A DNA stretch of 47,605 nt, from NCBI GenBank assembly GCA_016930515.1, contig JAFGGO010000045.1:1-47605 (forward strand), in the 5' to 3' direction. Below the pieces are notes generated by a model that worked only from the letters and a program-made list of their open reading frames with translations, was not told where the DNA came from and ran no database searches. The number at the start of each line of letters is the position of its first letter. Position 1 is the stretch's first letter. Shown here one piece after another: positions 17,833 to 26,608 of the stretch. The stretch comes from Promethearchaeota archaeon (GTDB taxonomy: Archaea > Asgardarchaeota > Lokiarchaeia > Sigyniarchaeales > SOKP01). A program made the position numbers and the translations under genes.

Positions 17833-18867
17833 ACGAAAGGAAGAATAAAAGCGTGGTCAGAATTGTTGAAGCTTGGATTTGCAAGTAAGCTTAGCAAGGA
17901 AACCAACTTGTTTTATAAGAATATCGTTGTCGAAGTATTGCAAAGGGAAGGGTGGTTTTCTTTTCTTGAAGAACCAAGAAGCCTCGAAGATATTGCTAAC
18001 AAATTTGATTATACCGACAAGGATTACTTAAAAGAAATTCTTGATGCTTTATTATCGGATGATACGATTACTTTTAAGGAAGATAGGTATAAAACAAATG
18101 GAGCTATCGATATAGTGGATGTAAAACCACAAATATTTAACGAGTCTATAATGGATTACTCGAGAGGGTATGCGAAATCTATTCCCGAAAGACTCCGGGG
18201 TAAATATCATTTGGTCACCACGGGCTATAACCTATTTAACATGGATGATGCATTATCCCTTCAAATGTATAAAACAATGAGGAGAAGTGCCTTCGCTTTT
18301 GGGAATGTCGTTAACTTAAAAGGTAAATTCCTCGATATTGGCTGTGGGAACGGTATTGGGACGGCAGACATCTGGACCTTGTACTTCGAAAACAACTATT
18401 TCAATCACCATAAACAAATAGAAATTTATGGTATTGATGTTAACAGCGACATGTTAAAAATTGCAGAAGAAGAGTTTCCATTAAAGATTAAAAACATTCT
18501 ATCGCTTTCCAACGAGGCGATTAAGCAATACGAAGGAAAATTTCCAAAACTTAAGGAAGGAACGGCAATTGAAATCCCTTTCGAAGACAATTATTTTGAC
18601 ATCGTCTACATCTCTCAAGTATTACATTGGACGGATCCAAGAAAAGCCATAAAAGAGATGTATCGCGTTGTAAAACCTGGAGGAATAGTCTTTGGAACAT
18701 CGATTCTAAGACCAATGGCAAACGAATATCTCCACGTGAATATGAAAACAGTGCAAGGCGCTCACGGATTTTTCACCAAAAAAGAAATGAAGACATGGAT
18801 AAAGGAAGCGGGCTTTAAAGAAATGTCGTTTTCGACACCCTTAACGATTTTCAAATTAGTGAAATAA
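17833..18867 (+). CDS. Class I SAM-dependent methyltransferase with N-terminal winged-helix domain
   Basis: About 344 residues. Residues 1-100 form a helical/winged-helix domain (LEDIANKFDYTDKDYLKEILDALLSDD), the dimerisation part of many small-molecule O- and C-methyltransferases. The SAM site is FLDIGCGNGIGTADIW (motif I), IYGIDVNSDML (motif II), DIVYISQVLHWTDP (motif IV) and YRVVKPGGIVFG (motif VI), all in order. The substrate is unknown. The annotated frame would start at TTG 17863, cutting the first helix; the ribosome binding site points to ACG 17833. It is the second gene of a pair with the zinc-knuckle protein. Poly-T runs follow the stop. Confidence 0.8.
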   Translation, partial: TKGRIKAWSELLKLGFASKLSKETNLFYKNIVVEVLQREGWFSFLEEPRSLEDIANKFDYTDKDYLKEILDALLSDDTITFKEDRYKTNGAIDIVDVKPQIFNESIMDYSRGYAKSIPERLRGKYHLVTTGYNLFNMDDALSLQMYKTMRRSAFAFGNVVNLKGKFLDIGCGNGIGTADIWTLYFENNYFNHHKQIEIYGIDVNSDMLKIAEEEFPLKIKNILSLSNEAIKQYEGKFPKLKEGTAIEIPFEDNYFDIVYISQVLHWTDPRKAIKEMYRVVKPGGIVFGTSILRPMANEYLHVNMKTVQGAHGFFTKKEMKTWIKEAGFKEMSFSTPLTIFKLVK

Positions 18868-18872
18868 CTAAA

Positions 18873-18889
18873 TTTTTTTATCATTTTTT
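18873..18889 (+). terminator. Poly-T terminator after the methyltransferase gene
   Basis: Two T runs (seven and six T) separated by four bases begin 6 bases after the stop codon, the usual form of an archaeal intrinsic terminator. Confidence 0.5.
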
Positions 18890-19100
18890 AATTAAATAAC
18901 GAGGAAATTTACTGCATCAGTTATTTGATCAAGGTTTATCTTATGTATTTTATTTTTGCTGGCTTTTTAATAATATCGTAATTTTTAAAAACCTTCATTT
19001 TATCTTCAACCTAATATAAATTTTTATAAGTCTTAGGATCTAAAATAAAAAAGAAGGACTATTATGCATTATTTGAATTATAAATAATTATTCAAAAAAA

Positions 19101-20141
19101 GTGAAGATAAAAATGTTTGATAAATCGTTTTGTGCGTCTTGTGAAGGGATTGACTGCTTGATGAATTGTCAATGGATAGATTTTAACGGCATTGACGATG
19201 CTCGTTTGGAAATGCAAAAACTAATCAACGAAGATGCAAATGGAAGAGTTCTACAAGAATGTATCGCTTGCTTTGGTTGCGATGAATATTGTCCTAATAA
19301 TTCCCATCCATTTGATTTGATTAACGAGCTCCAGGAAAAGCACAATCCATGGAATATGAATCCTGCTATGGTAAGTAAAATGATAGACATGTACGAACCT
19401 AAAAGAACTCTTGAAATTCGGGAAATAGATCCGACTAAACCCGTATTAAACAAGTGTGCTTTTCCGAAGGTCAATGGAAAGCAAATGAAAGGAAAAATGT
19501 TCGACAACCTTCAATCAGTTGGTGGATTACATTATTTCTGTAATTTAGTTTATCAACACGTTGCTAAACCGTCAGTTATAAAGGAAAGAGTCCCCATCGT
19601 TCTGGATAATTTTAAAAAAATTGGAGTACAAAAAAATACTGAAGTGATCTGTTGGCACGATGAGTGTTATGGGCTATATACCTCCTACTGCGAAAGAAAT
19701 GACTTGGAGGTCCCTTTTAAACCAGTTCATCTTTACGAGTATGTTTATAATTACTTAAAACAACACGAATCAGAGATTAAAAAGTTAAATCTTAAAATTG
19801 CGTATCAGCGAGGTTGTTCAAATAGATATATTCCTGAAACCGATAAGTGGTTGGATAAAGTATGCGAGCTAATCGGCGTTGAAAGAGTTGCGAGACAGTA
19901 CGATAAAGAACAGGCTTTATGTTGCGGAGGCGCATTTCCGTGGAAGGGTAAAAAAGAACTCTTAATCCCTACCCAAACGAAGAATATCGAAGACATGATT
20001 CAATATAGTGCAGAAGCGTGCGTGTTTAACTGTCCAGCGTGCAAGGAAACTCTCGAAAAACAGTTAACAGAAAAAGGAATAAAATCATACTTTATAAGCG
20101 ATTTAGCAAGGCTTGCCTTGGGAGAAAGTTTAGATTATTAA
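19101..20141 (+). CDS. HdrD/GlpC-like iron-sulfur protein with one intact CCG domain
   Basis: 346 residues. The N terminus holds a cysteine set CASCEGIDCLMNC and CIACFGCDEYCP, suited to one or two [4Fe-4S] clusters. The C-terminal half has the CCG signature QRGCSNRY ... ALCCGGAFPW ... CVFNCPACKETL, as in heterodisulfide reductase B/D subunits; the preceding copy is degenerate (CWHDECYGLYTSY). CCG domains bind unusual iron-sulfur clusters and pass electrons to disulfide-like acceptors. GTG at 19101 is the called start; ATG 19113 is equally possible. First gene of a three-gene plus-strand operon with a GlcD-type flavoprotein and a second HdrD-like protein. Confidence 0.8.
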   Translation: MKIKMFDKSFCASCEGIDCLMNCQWIDFNGIDDARLEMQKLINEDANGRVLQECIACFGCDEYCPNNSHPFDLINELQEKHNPWNMNPAMVSKMIDMYEPKRTLEIREIDPTKPVLNKCAFPKVNGKQMKGKMFDNLQSVGGLHYFCNLVYQHVAKPSVIKERVPIVLDNFKKIGVQKNTEVICWHDECYGLYTSYCERNDLEVPFKPVHLYEYVYNYLKQHESEIKKLNLKIAYQRGCSNRYIPETDKWLDKVCELIGVERVARQYDKEQALCCGGAFPWKGKKELLIPTQTKNIEDMIQYSAEACVFNCPACKETLEKQLTEKGIKSYFISDLARLALGESLDY

Positions 20142-20168
20142 TAATTAAATTCTTAAATTAGAAACACC

Positions 20169-21548
20169 ATGACAGATAAGATACTTGAAGAATTGGAAAA
20201 CATCGTAGGAAAAGAGTTTGTCTCGAATAATAAGGAAGAATTATATATATACTCCCAGGACCCAGGGGCCTCTATACCTCGTCCTGTTGATTATGTTGTA
20301 ATGCCTAAAACCACTAAAGAAGTTCAAGACATCGTAAAACTTGCAAATAAAGATAGATTTCCGATAATTCCCATGGGTGGAGGTCTCACATTAAGTGGTT
20401 TGACGATTCCGGTTAATGGAGGGATAGTTTTAGACATGAAAAGGATGGACGAAATAATCGAAATAAGCGAGTCAAGTAGATACGCTCTTATCGAACCGGG
20501 AGTTACTTCTGGACGGCTTTCATCCTATCTCAAGAACCATCATCCAACTCTGCAACCACCACTTCCAGACGCCCCTCCTTCTGTAACTATAGCAGGCAAC
20601 GCCTTAATTAACGGTTCTGGATATATTTCTCAAAGACACGGAGACCACGGTTCTTTAATTAACGGTTTAGAAGTCGTATTACCAACGGGAGAAATCGCGA
20701 AATTTGGATCAGCAGCCGTTTCGGATTATTGGTTTGCACGAGGACCAATACCCGATTTAGTTGGTTTATTTCTCAGTTCTTTTGGATCCTTGGGGGTTGT
20801 GACAAAACTCGCAATTCAATTGTTTCCTACACCGAAATTTAGGGATTTTGCTTTCGGATTGACGAAAGATCCGAAAAATCTATTAACATTGCTCCCTAAA
20901 ATCACCGAAACTGGTCTTCCTGAGGACGTCCTTTTAGGAACTCAAGATAAACCCGATTGGATGAAAGGTTATTTTTTCATTAACACCTACATTACCGCAG
21001 ATTCTGAAAAGGATATAGAAGAACAAAAAAGAAAGCTTAACAAAATATACGAAGAAAACGGCGCCCGAATGATGGAGGTTCCAGAAAATCTTCGCCAGTA
21101 TTATCTCATCAAGCCATTATTTGCGTCGAGTGCTGCGGATTTTAGAAAAGGCGGAGGATTTGAGTATGTTGGAGCAATGATGCCCCTCGAAAATGTTCCA
21201 GAAGCTTATTTAAAGGGGATTGAAGTATCAAGAAAGCACGGCATATTCACCACGATAGGCTCAAGGTTAATCAGTCAGACACATAACATTCTCGTGTTTT
21301 TTACATATCCTTTCAATAGGGCGGATCCTAAAGACATCGAGAACGCTCGCAATGCACTTCACGATACCAATAAGTTCGTTTTGGAAATGGGGGGAATCCC
21401 TTGGAAAGCAGAATTAGGAGCTCAAAAAATGATTCTCGAGAAAATGAATCCCGGGTTTAAAAAAGTATTGAAATCAATTAAAAATTTATTAGATCCTAAT
21501 AACATCATGAATCCTGGAAACTGGGAGGTCAAAAAAAATGACGCTTGA
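20169..21548 (+). CDS. FAD-linked dehydrogenase of the GlcD/D-lactate dehydrogenase family
   Basis: 459 residues, usual length. The FAD-binding PCMH domain is at about 35-215: YVVMPKTTKEVQDIVKLAN, the pyrophosphate loop PIIPMGGGLTLSGLTIP, IEPGVTSGRLSSYL and a long GNALINGSGYISQRHGDHGS segment. The C-terminal cap (220-455) ends with LLDPNNIMNPGNW, the family terminus. These enzymes oxidise D-2-hydroxyacids (lactate, glycolate, 2-hydroxyglutarate) and pass electrons to quinone, cytochrome or iron-sulfur partners. Being sandwiched between two HdrD-like proteins argues for iron-sulfur acceptors. Its stop overlaps the next start by 11 bases, so the two are translationally coupled. Confidence 0.88.
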   Translation: MTDKILEELENIVGKEFVSNNKEELYIYSQDPGASIPRPVDYVVMPKTTKEVQDIVKLANKDRFPIIPMGGGLTLSGLTIPVNGGIVLDMKRMDEIIEISESSRYALIEPGVTSGRLSSYLKNHHPTLQPPLPDAPPSVTIAGNALINGSGYISQRHGDHGSLINGLEVVLPTGEIAKFGSAAVSDYWFARGPIPDLVGLFLSSFGSLGVVTKLAIQLFPTPKFRDFAFGLTKDPKNLLTLLPKITETGLPEDVLLGTQDKPDWMKGYFFINTYITADSEKDIEEQKRKLNKIYEENGARMMEVPENLRQYYLIKPLFASSAADFRKGGGFEYVGAMMPLENVPEAYLKGIEVSRKHGIFTTIGSRLISQTHNILVFFTYPFNRADPKDIENARNALHDTNKFVLEMGGIPWKAELGAQKMILEKMNPGFKKVLKSIKNLLDPNNIMNPGNWEVKKNDA

Positions 21549-22698
21549 AGAATATAAAGATATAATCCACAGGTGTTTCAGGTGCGGTTATTGTAAATTT
21601 AGCTACGACTTTTCGGATTTTAATTGTCCCGCTTATAAAAAATATCGCTTTGAATCGTACAGTTCAGGTGGAAAGATGTGGCTTATTCACGGGATTCTCA
21701 ACAACGAGCTCCAGTGGAGCGAGAACATAGCGAAGATCTTATTTTCTTGCTCAACGTGTGGAAATTGCGTTGAAAATTGTCGATTCGATAAGTTTAACGA
21801 GCATTGGGTTGATATCATTGAAGCGGCTCGCTCTGAAGCGGTTAAAAACGGTTTCTGTCTTGAAGCTCAAAAAAAACTGTCAGAAAGAACAAGCAATGAG
21901 GATTATTATAATCCATATGGTGAAAAACATTCAAACAATGAAAACCTGAAAAAACAATATAATTTACCAGATAAAGCAGAATGGGTTTATTTCATTGGGT
22001 GTACTTCAAATTATCGACAACAAACGCTTAGAGACGCAACAATTCGATTCTTGAAAAAAGCGAAAATTGATTTTACGATCATTAATGAGCGTTGCTGCAC
22101 GAGCCCGTTAATCAGGACCGGACAAATTGACGAAGTTAGGGATTTTATGAATTATAACATCGAAGCAATTAAGAAAGCGGGAGCTTCGAAGGTCATTACT
22201 TCTTGCGCGGGATGCTATAAGACAATTAAAAACGACTTTAGAAAACAAGGAGTAGAGCACAATCTTGAGATATATCACACTTCAGAATTAATTAAAAAAT
22301 TACTAGACGACGGGAAGATAGAAATTCAATCGGGTTTCGATAAGACCATCACATACCACGACCCTTGTCACGTCGGCAGGCACTCTGGGTTATACGATAC
22401 ACCAAGAGCCGTCTATCAATCAATACCAGGTGTTAAAATGGTCGAGATGAGAAGAAATAGGGAAAATTCTTGGTGTTGTGGTGCCGGAGGAGGAGTAAAA
22501 ATAGGATTCCCCGATTGGGCCTTGGAAGTTTCAAAAGAGCGCGTGCTCGAGGCAAAAGATACGGGAGCAACTATATTAACATCAATATGTCCTTTCTGCA
22601 AAACGAATTTAAGCGACGCTAATAGGGAATATAACCTTGGTCTGGAAATATTAGATTTAGTGGAAATATTAGATCAATTGGAAATAAAAACCAAATGA
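21538..22698 (+). CDS. HdrD-like iron-sulfur protein with two CCG domains
   Basis: 386 residues. N-terminal cysteine motifs RCFRCGYCKF ... CPAYKK and CSTCGNCVENC probably bind two [4Fe-4S] clusters. Two full CCG domains follow: FIGCTSNYR ... ERCCTSP ... TSCAGCYKT, and TYHDPCHVGRHSGLYDTPR ... SWCCGAGGGVKIG ... SICPFCKTNL. This is the HdrD layout (fused HdrC+HdrB). With the upstream flavoprotein and the first CCG protein it should form a complex carrying electrons from a 2-hydroxyacid to a low-molecular acceptor or to the Hdr system further downstream (inference). GGAGGTC 8 bases before ATG supports the start inside the flavoprotein gene. Confidence 0.88.
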   Translation: MTLEEYKDIIHRCFRCGYCKFSYDFSDFNCPAYKKYRFESYSSGGKMWLIHGILNNELQWSENIAKILFSCSTCGNCVENCRFDKFNEHWVDIIEAARSEAVKNGFCLEAQKKLSERTSNEDYYNPYGEKHSNNENLKKQYNLPDKAEWVYFIGCTSNYRQQTLRDATIRFLKKAKIDFTIINERCCTSPLIRTGQIDEVRDFMNYNIEAIKKAGASKVITSCAGCYKTIKNDFRKQGVEHNLEIYHTSELIKKLLDDGKIEIQSGFDKTITYHDPCHVGRHSGLYDTPRAVYQSIPGVKMVEMRRNRENSWCCGAGGGVKIGFPDWALEVSKERVLEAKDTGATILTSICPFCKTNLSDANREYNLGLEILDLVEILDQLEIKTK

Positions 22699-22700
22699 AA

Positions 22701-22708
22701 TTTTTTTT
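22701..22708 (+). terminator. Poly-T terminator of the flavoprotein/HdrD operon
   Basis: Eight T in a row starting two bases after the stop codon of the HdrD-like gene. Confidence 0.5.
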
Positions 22709-22772
22709 ATTAATTTTAAATCTCAATTCTAATCTCAAATAGTTAGGAAAATAGATAAAATACTATAAGTAT

Positions 22773-23806
22773 TCAATCCAAGTTGTCGTATCTATAGGTA
22801 TCTGGAAAGGATAGCACAAAGTCTTCTCCAAATGCCATTGAAGGAGTTAAACTGCCTACTGGTTTGGATTTAAGGATTCTCTCCACGCACATAACTCCAC
22901 TTATAAAAGTAAAACGATAGGGTTCTATGGTTTCTAACCAAGCTTCTGCTTTATCACCTTCCTTGTTCATTGCACACACCCAGATGTGTGATCTCCCTTC
23001 GTTCCTAACTTTTTCTCCTGGACCATATACATTTTTATCAATCCACTCAAAAATTTGATCTTTTGGAGATTTGCTCGTGTTTGTTACTGATGATTGACTG
23101 GTTTTTAAAACGGAGGAAAGATGTTTTGAAAAAGGCATATATGTCGTGATGTTGGGGATACCTGTGGTTTTATAAGCAGTAGATAAATCCCCCCATGATA
23201 CTGGAAATACCACTCGTAGAAACGAATTTTTTTCAAGGGATCGTAATCTGATTTTTTGACAAGTAACCCATTTCTTCTGAAAAAAGTTCCGTTTGAAAGT
23301 GTCTCCACGGTAGTTTTAAGCGTACCCCTGCTAATTTCGTTCATGCCAGAAATTGCAATGTCCAAACGATCTGAATCCTGCACTTTTTTGCTAATATAAC
23401 TTGCCATACAGTCGGTTGGCAGTACATCAAAACCAACCCCTGAAATGATCGCAATTGAAGCGTCCTTTGCATCTTGATGATATTGAAAATTTTGCTCAAA
23501 AACGGATATTTCTCCAGTTATATCTATATAATTCGTACCGACTTTGAGGTAAGCTTCAACTAAAGCATTGCTCGTCTGCTTAAATGGACCCGCAGCGTTT
23601 AAAACTATCTCAAATTCTTTTAATAAATCTTTTAGCTTTTGCTGGTCGTTTAGATCAAATACCAGATATTCTAATCCTAATGATTTTGATATTTCTGTAA
23701 CCTTATCTTGAGATCGTCCAGCCAAGACAGGTTCATAACCCCTTTTATGAGCCTCTTGTGCTATTAACGAACCCGAATAACCATAAGCACCATAATTCAT
23801 CCACAT
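22773..23806 (-). pseudogene. Saccharopine dehydrogenase-like NAD(P)-binding protein, frameshifted at an A7 run
   Basis: Two overlapping frames make one protein. The first (from 23806) reads NYGAYGYSGSLIAQEAHKRG, LAGRSQDKV and LNAAGPFKQTSNALVEAYLKVGTNYIDITGE, the Rossmann domain and core of saccharopine-dehydrogenase-like oxidoreductases. It goes out of register after DPLKK. The second frame continues with VFPVSWGDLSTAYKTTGIPNITTYMP, a conserved family segment, and runs to the stop at 22773. The switch occurs at about 23229-23236, where the coding strand has seven A in a row, so one base is missing or extra. This may be a real inactivating mutation, an assembly error, or slippage. The substrate is unknown; these proteins are often of unassigned function. 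Confidence 0.8.
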
Positions 23807-23840
23807 AATATCATAAAAATAAAATTTTTTACTAAAATAG

Positions 23841-23860
23841 AAAAAAAAACTGTAAAAAAA
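23841..23860 (-). terminator. Poly-T terminator of the twelve-gene sulfur/Hdr operon
   Basis: On the minus strand the stop of the last gene (23871) is followed within 10 bases by T7, then CAG and T9. Two T runs in tandem fit an efficient archaeal terminator and mark the end of the operon that begins near 33649. Confidence 0.6.
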
Positions 23861-23870
23861 GTTAAGTGTT

Positions 23871-24107
23871 TTATTTTACAGCTTCAAAATAAATATACCA
23901 TTGTTCGTCGTCCTCGAGATACTCCGTTCCCAAGTGCTTGTGTTTTGTTTTAGCCAAGTCTCTCGGGACAGAATCACTTGCAGGCTTGTAATCCGTTATT
24001 ACCTTTAACACTTGTCCTGGCCTCATGGTTCTTAATTGCTTTTTAGTTTTCAAAGCAGGAACCGGACAAACCAAACCACATACATTTAATTCTTGGTCAT
24101 ATTTCAT
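23871..24107 (-). CDS. tusA: TusA/SirA-family sulfur carrier protein (distal copy)
   Basis: 78 residues. The TusA core is plain: LNVCGLVCPVPALKTKKQLR, with the active-site Cys14 in CPVP and an extra Cys10, then RPGQVLKVITDYKPASDSVP and a final strand. TusA proteins carry sulfur as a persulfide on this cysteine. It is the last gene of the operon, 25 bases after the FrhB/GltD fusion, and a second TusA is the first gene. Having TusA at both ends of an Hdr operon suggests separate donors and acceptors of sulfur (inference). Confidence 0.9.
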   Translation of the reverse strand: MKYDQELNVCGLVCPVPALKTKKQLRTMRPGQVLKVITDYKPASDSVPRDLAKTKHKHLGTEYLEDDEQWYIYFEAVK

Positions 24108-24132
24108 TTATTATATCATTCCTCCTTATTTT

Positions 24133-26604
24133 TTAATCGCATATAGCGCTAAAGACTGGTTCTTCCAAAGCTGGCGCGATTTTCATATTTAGCTTTTGTT
24201 GTTGTACTAGTCTTAGAGCCTCATATCTAACTTTTTTAGGTTCCATTGCAAGATTTTCCGATATTTTCGTTATTGTTAATGGTCCTTCAAGATTCACATA
24301 ATCAAGTATCTTCTGTCGGGGTGTTGTTTCAAATCTTAATAATTCACGCTTTGATTTGATATTTATTGCACTTTGGATCTTTTCCTCGTTGATGCTTCCA
24401 ATCTCAAATAAACCTTTCTTGATAGCTGTTTCAACAATTTCTTTCCCCTTTTCCGTCCAAGCTATAACCGTCGTATATCCTTTTTTAGAACCAATATCTC
24501 CTGCTGCAAGATCGGCATGAGAGGCAGGAAAATCCTGGCAATGAGAGCAGTAATTATTGCAATTTAAACATCGTTGTGCCTCCGAAATCGCTCTTTCTTC
24601 GTTGAACATTCCTTCTATTTGCTTAAAATTGTTAAGAAAATCCTCTGAGACGGGTTCTTGGTGTTCTGGTTTAGGTGCCCTAAATTTCGGGATCCTTTTA
24701 GGACCATACGAAAATAGTTTTGATTGCTTCACGCGCCCTTTCTCGAGATCTTTCCCTTTTAAATATCGATCAATAGAGAGAGCAGCTTCTTTTGCTTGAG
24801 CAACTGCCGAAATGACAACGCCTTTTGAATTCTGGATCATGTCTCCAGCAGCAAAAATTCCGGGCACATTCGATTCAAAGGTAATTTCGTTCACAACTAA
24901 TCGCCCCCTGTCTTTTTGGAGCTTATTATCTGTTGCTGCATCCAATTCCGAGAAATCCACTGTTTGACCTATCGCTTGAATTAAAACATCAATGTTTAGC
25001 TTGAACTCTGAGTTTTCAATTACGATTGGTTGGGGTCTCCCAGACGAGTCCGGCTTCCCAAGGTCCATTTCTACACATTCTAACTCGCTGCAACACCCAT
25101 TTTCATCCCCGATAATACAAACGGGGTTTGTAAGAAATTTGAATTCAATGTTTTCCCTTTTAACCATTTCTATCTCTTCGTCTGATGCGGGCATTTGATC
25201 CTCAGATCGGCGATATAAGATAATGACTTTTTTAGCTCCAAGCCTTACCGCCGTTCTTGCCGAATCCATCGCCACATCTCCTCCACCAACGACTCCAACG
25301 ATTTTATCTTTGACTAGGTTGCTCATAATTTTCTTGCTTTCTTCTGATTTTTTTACCATTTTTAAGAAATCAACGCCCTCAAAGACGTTTTTCAGGTCAT
25401 TTCCCTCAATGCTCATGCTAAAACCGTTTTGTAAACCAATTCCAACAAAAAAGGCTTTATAACCTTCCTTTTTCAGATCCGAAATGGTCAATTTAGAACC
25501 TATGGTTGTATTAGTGAGAATTTCCACACCTGCATTCTTTATAACCTGAATGTCATGCTCTAAAAATTCCTGCGTTAGTCGAAACTCAGGTACTCCATAT
25601 CTCAACATTCCACCTATTCGTGATGACTTCTCAAATATTGTTGGTGAATATCCCATTTTAGCAAGAAAGTATGCTGCTGTTAATCCTGAAGCACCTGATC
25701 CAATGATCGCTATTTTCTCTCCTTTATTTTTTGAGGATTTATCATATTTGGTAGTATTATTAATTTCCCAGTTGGCAGCGTTTTTTTTTAATTCTCGAAT
25801 AGCAATAGGGCTCTCAACACCCATGAGCGTGCAATTATGTTCGCATTCGTTAGTACATATTTGACCACAAACGGAAGGTAAGGGATTATTTTTACGGATT
25901 AGATCCATTGCATCTTTAAATTTTGATTGACGGATCAGGTCAATATAACCTCTTGCGTCAACATCAGCAGGACATCCACTACAACAAGGTGAACACATTA
26001 TACCTTGATCTGTCTTAAAAGATCGCATTCCAGCGTTACAAAATAAGCCAATTTTGAGAATATCTTTATTCAATAGATTTTGAATATTAGAAACACCTCT
26101 CATTTCGCACGGCACTCCAACGATCCCGATTTTTTCAAGAGGATTTTCAAGAGTTTGAATCAATTTTGATAAGACATTCGGACGACCATAAATTGAACCT
26201 GCGGATTGAATTACATCTTCGACTTTAGAAGTAGAAATCGCTCTTGGGATTTCATTATCGTTTTGAACCAAGACCACATTGGTCAATTCATTTTTTTCTA
26301 ATAATTTTTTAACTATTGTCGTCACGAAACCTCCGCTTGAGGCATTTTTTTGAATTTCAGGATCCTTCGTTCTTAAGGAGTATATTCCCTTTGGGATCCT
26401 TGGTTCAAATTTTTTTTGTATTACTTGTGGACAACTATTATAGCATTTTCCGCACTCCACCCCTTCTCTGTCTAAAACGCAGTAATCCTTCAACTCTGGC
26501 TTGAAACCCTCAAATTTGATGTGCTTGCACAAGCCTTCACATAAACCACACCCTTGACAGAGCCCTACATCAATGATCTTGCTTTTTAACATTTGAAAAC
26601 TCAT
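24133..26604 (-). CDS. FrhB-like ferredoxin domain fused to GltD-type NADPH:FAD oxidoreductase
   Basis: 823 residues, a multidomain fusion. Residues 1-60 carry CQGCGLCEGLC and CGKCYNSCP for two [4Fe-4S] clusters; 70-195 match the N part of F420-reducing hydrogenase beta (FrhB/FdhB) proteins (SSGGFVTTIVKKLLEKN, GIVGVPCEMRGV, IGLFC) but the C part is missing. Residues 200-620 are a glutamate-synthase small-subunit-like module: CSGCPADVDARGYIDLI, C..C..NC, FAD loop IGSGASGLTA (301-310), NADPH loop VVGGGDVAMDSARTA, PGIFAAGDM. Residues 675-690 add CLNCNNYCSHC, and 755-810 look like a winged helix. It probably exchanges electrons between NADPH (or F420) and the neighbouring iron-sulfur proteins. 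GGAGG before ATG 26604 supports the start. Confidence 0.85.
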   Translation of the reverse strand: MSFQMLKSKIIDVGLCQGCGLCEGLCKHIKFEGFKPELKDYCVLDREGVECGKCYNSCPQVIQKKFEPRIPKGIYSLRTKDPEIQKNASSGGFVTTIVKKLLEKNELTNVVLVQNDNEIPRAISTSKVEDVIQSAGSIYGRPNVLSKLIQTLENPLEKIGIVGVPCEMRGVSNIQNLLNKDILKIGLFCNAGMRSFKTDQGIMCSPCCSGCPADVDARGYIDLIRQSKFKDAMDLIRKNNPLPSVCGQICTNECEHNCTLMGVESPIAIRELKKNAANWEINNTTKYDKSSKNKGEKIAIIGSGASGLTAAYFLAKMGYSPTIFEKSSRIGGMLRYGVPEFRLTQEFLEHDIQVIKNAGVEILTNTTIGSKLTISDLKKEGYKAFFVGIGLQNGFSMSIEGNDLKNVFEGVDFLKMVKKSEESKKIMSNLVKDKIVGVVGGGDVAMDSARTAVRLGAKKVIILYRRSEDQMPASDEEIEMVKRENIEFKFLTNPVCIIGDENGCCSELECVEMDLGKPDSSGRPQPIVIENSEFKLNIDVLIQAIGQTVDFSELDAATDNKLQKDRGRLVVNEITFESNVPGIFAAGDMIQNSKGVVISAVAQAKEAALSIDRYLKGKDLEKGRVKQSKLFSYGPKRIPKFRAPKPEHQEPVSEDFLNNFKQIEGMFNEERAISEAQRCLNCNNYCSHCQDFPASHADLAAGDIGSKKGYTTVIAWTEKGKEIVETAIKKGLFEIGSINEEKIQSAINIKSKRELLRFETTPRQKILDYVNLEGPLTITKISENLAMEPKKVRYEALRLVQQQKLNMKIAPALEEPVFSAICD

Positions 26605-26608
26605 AAAA

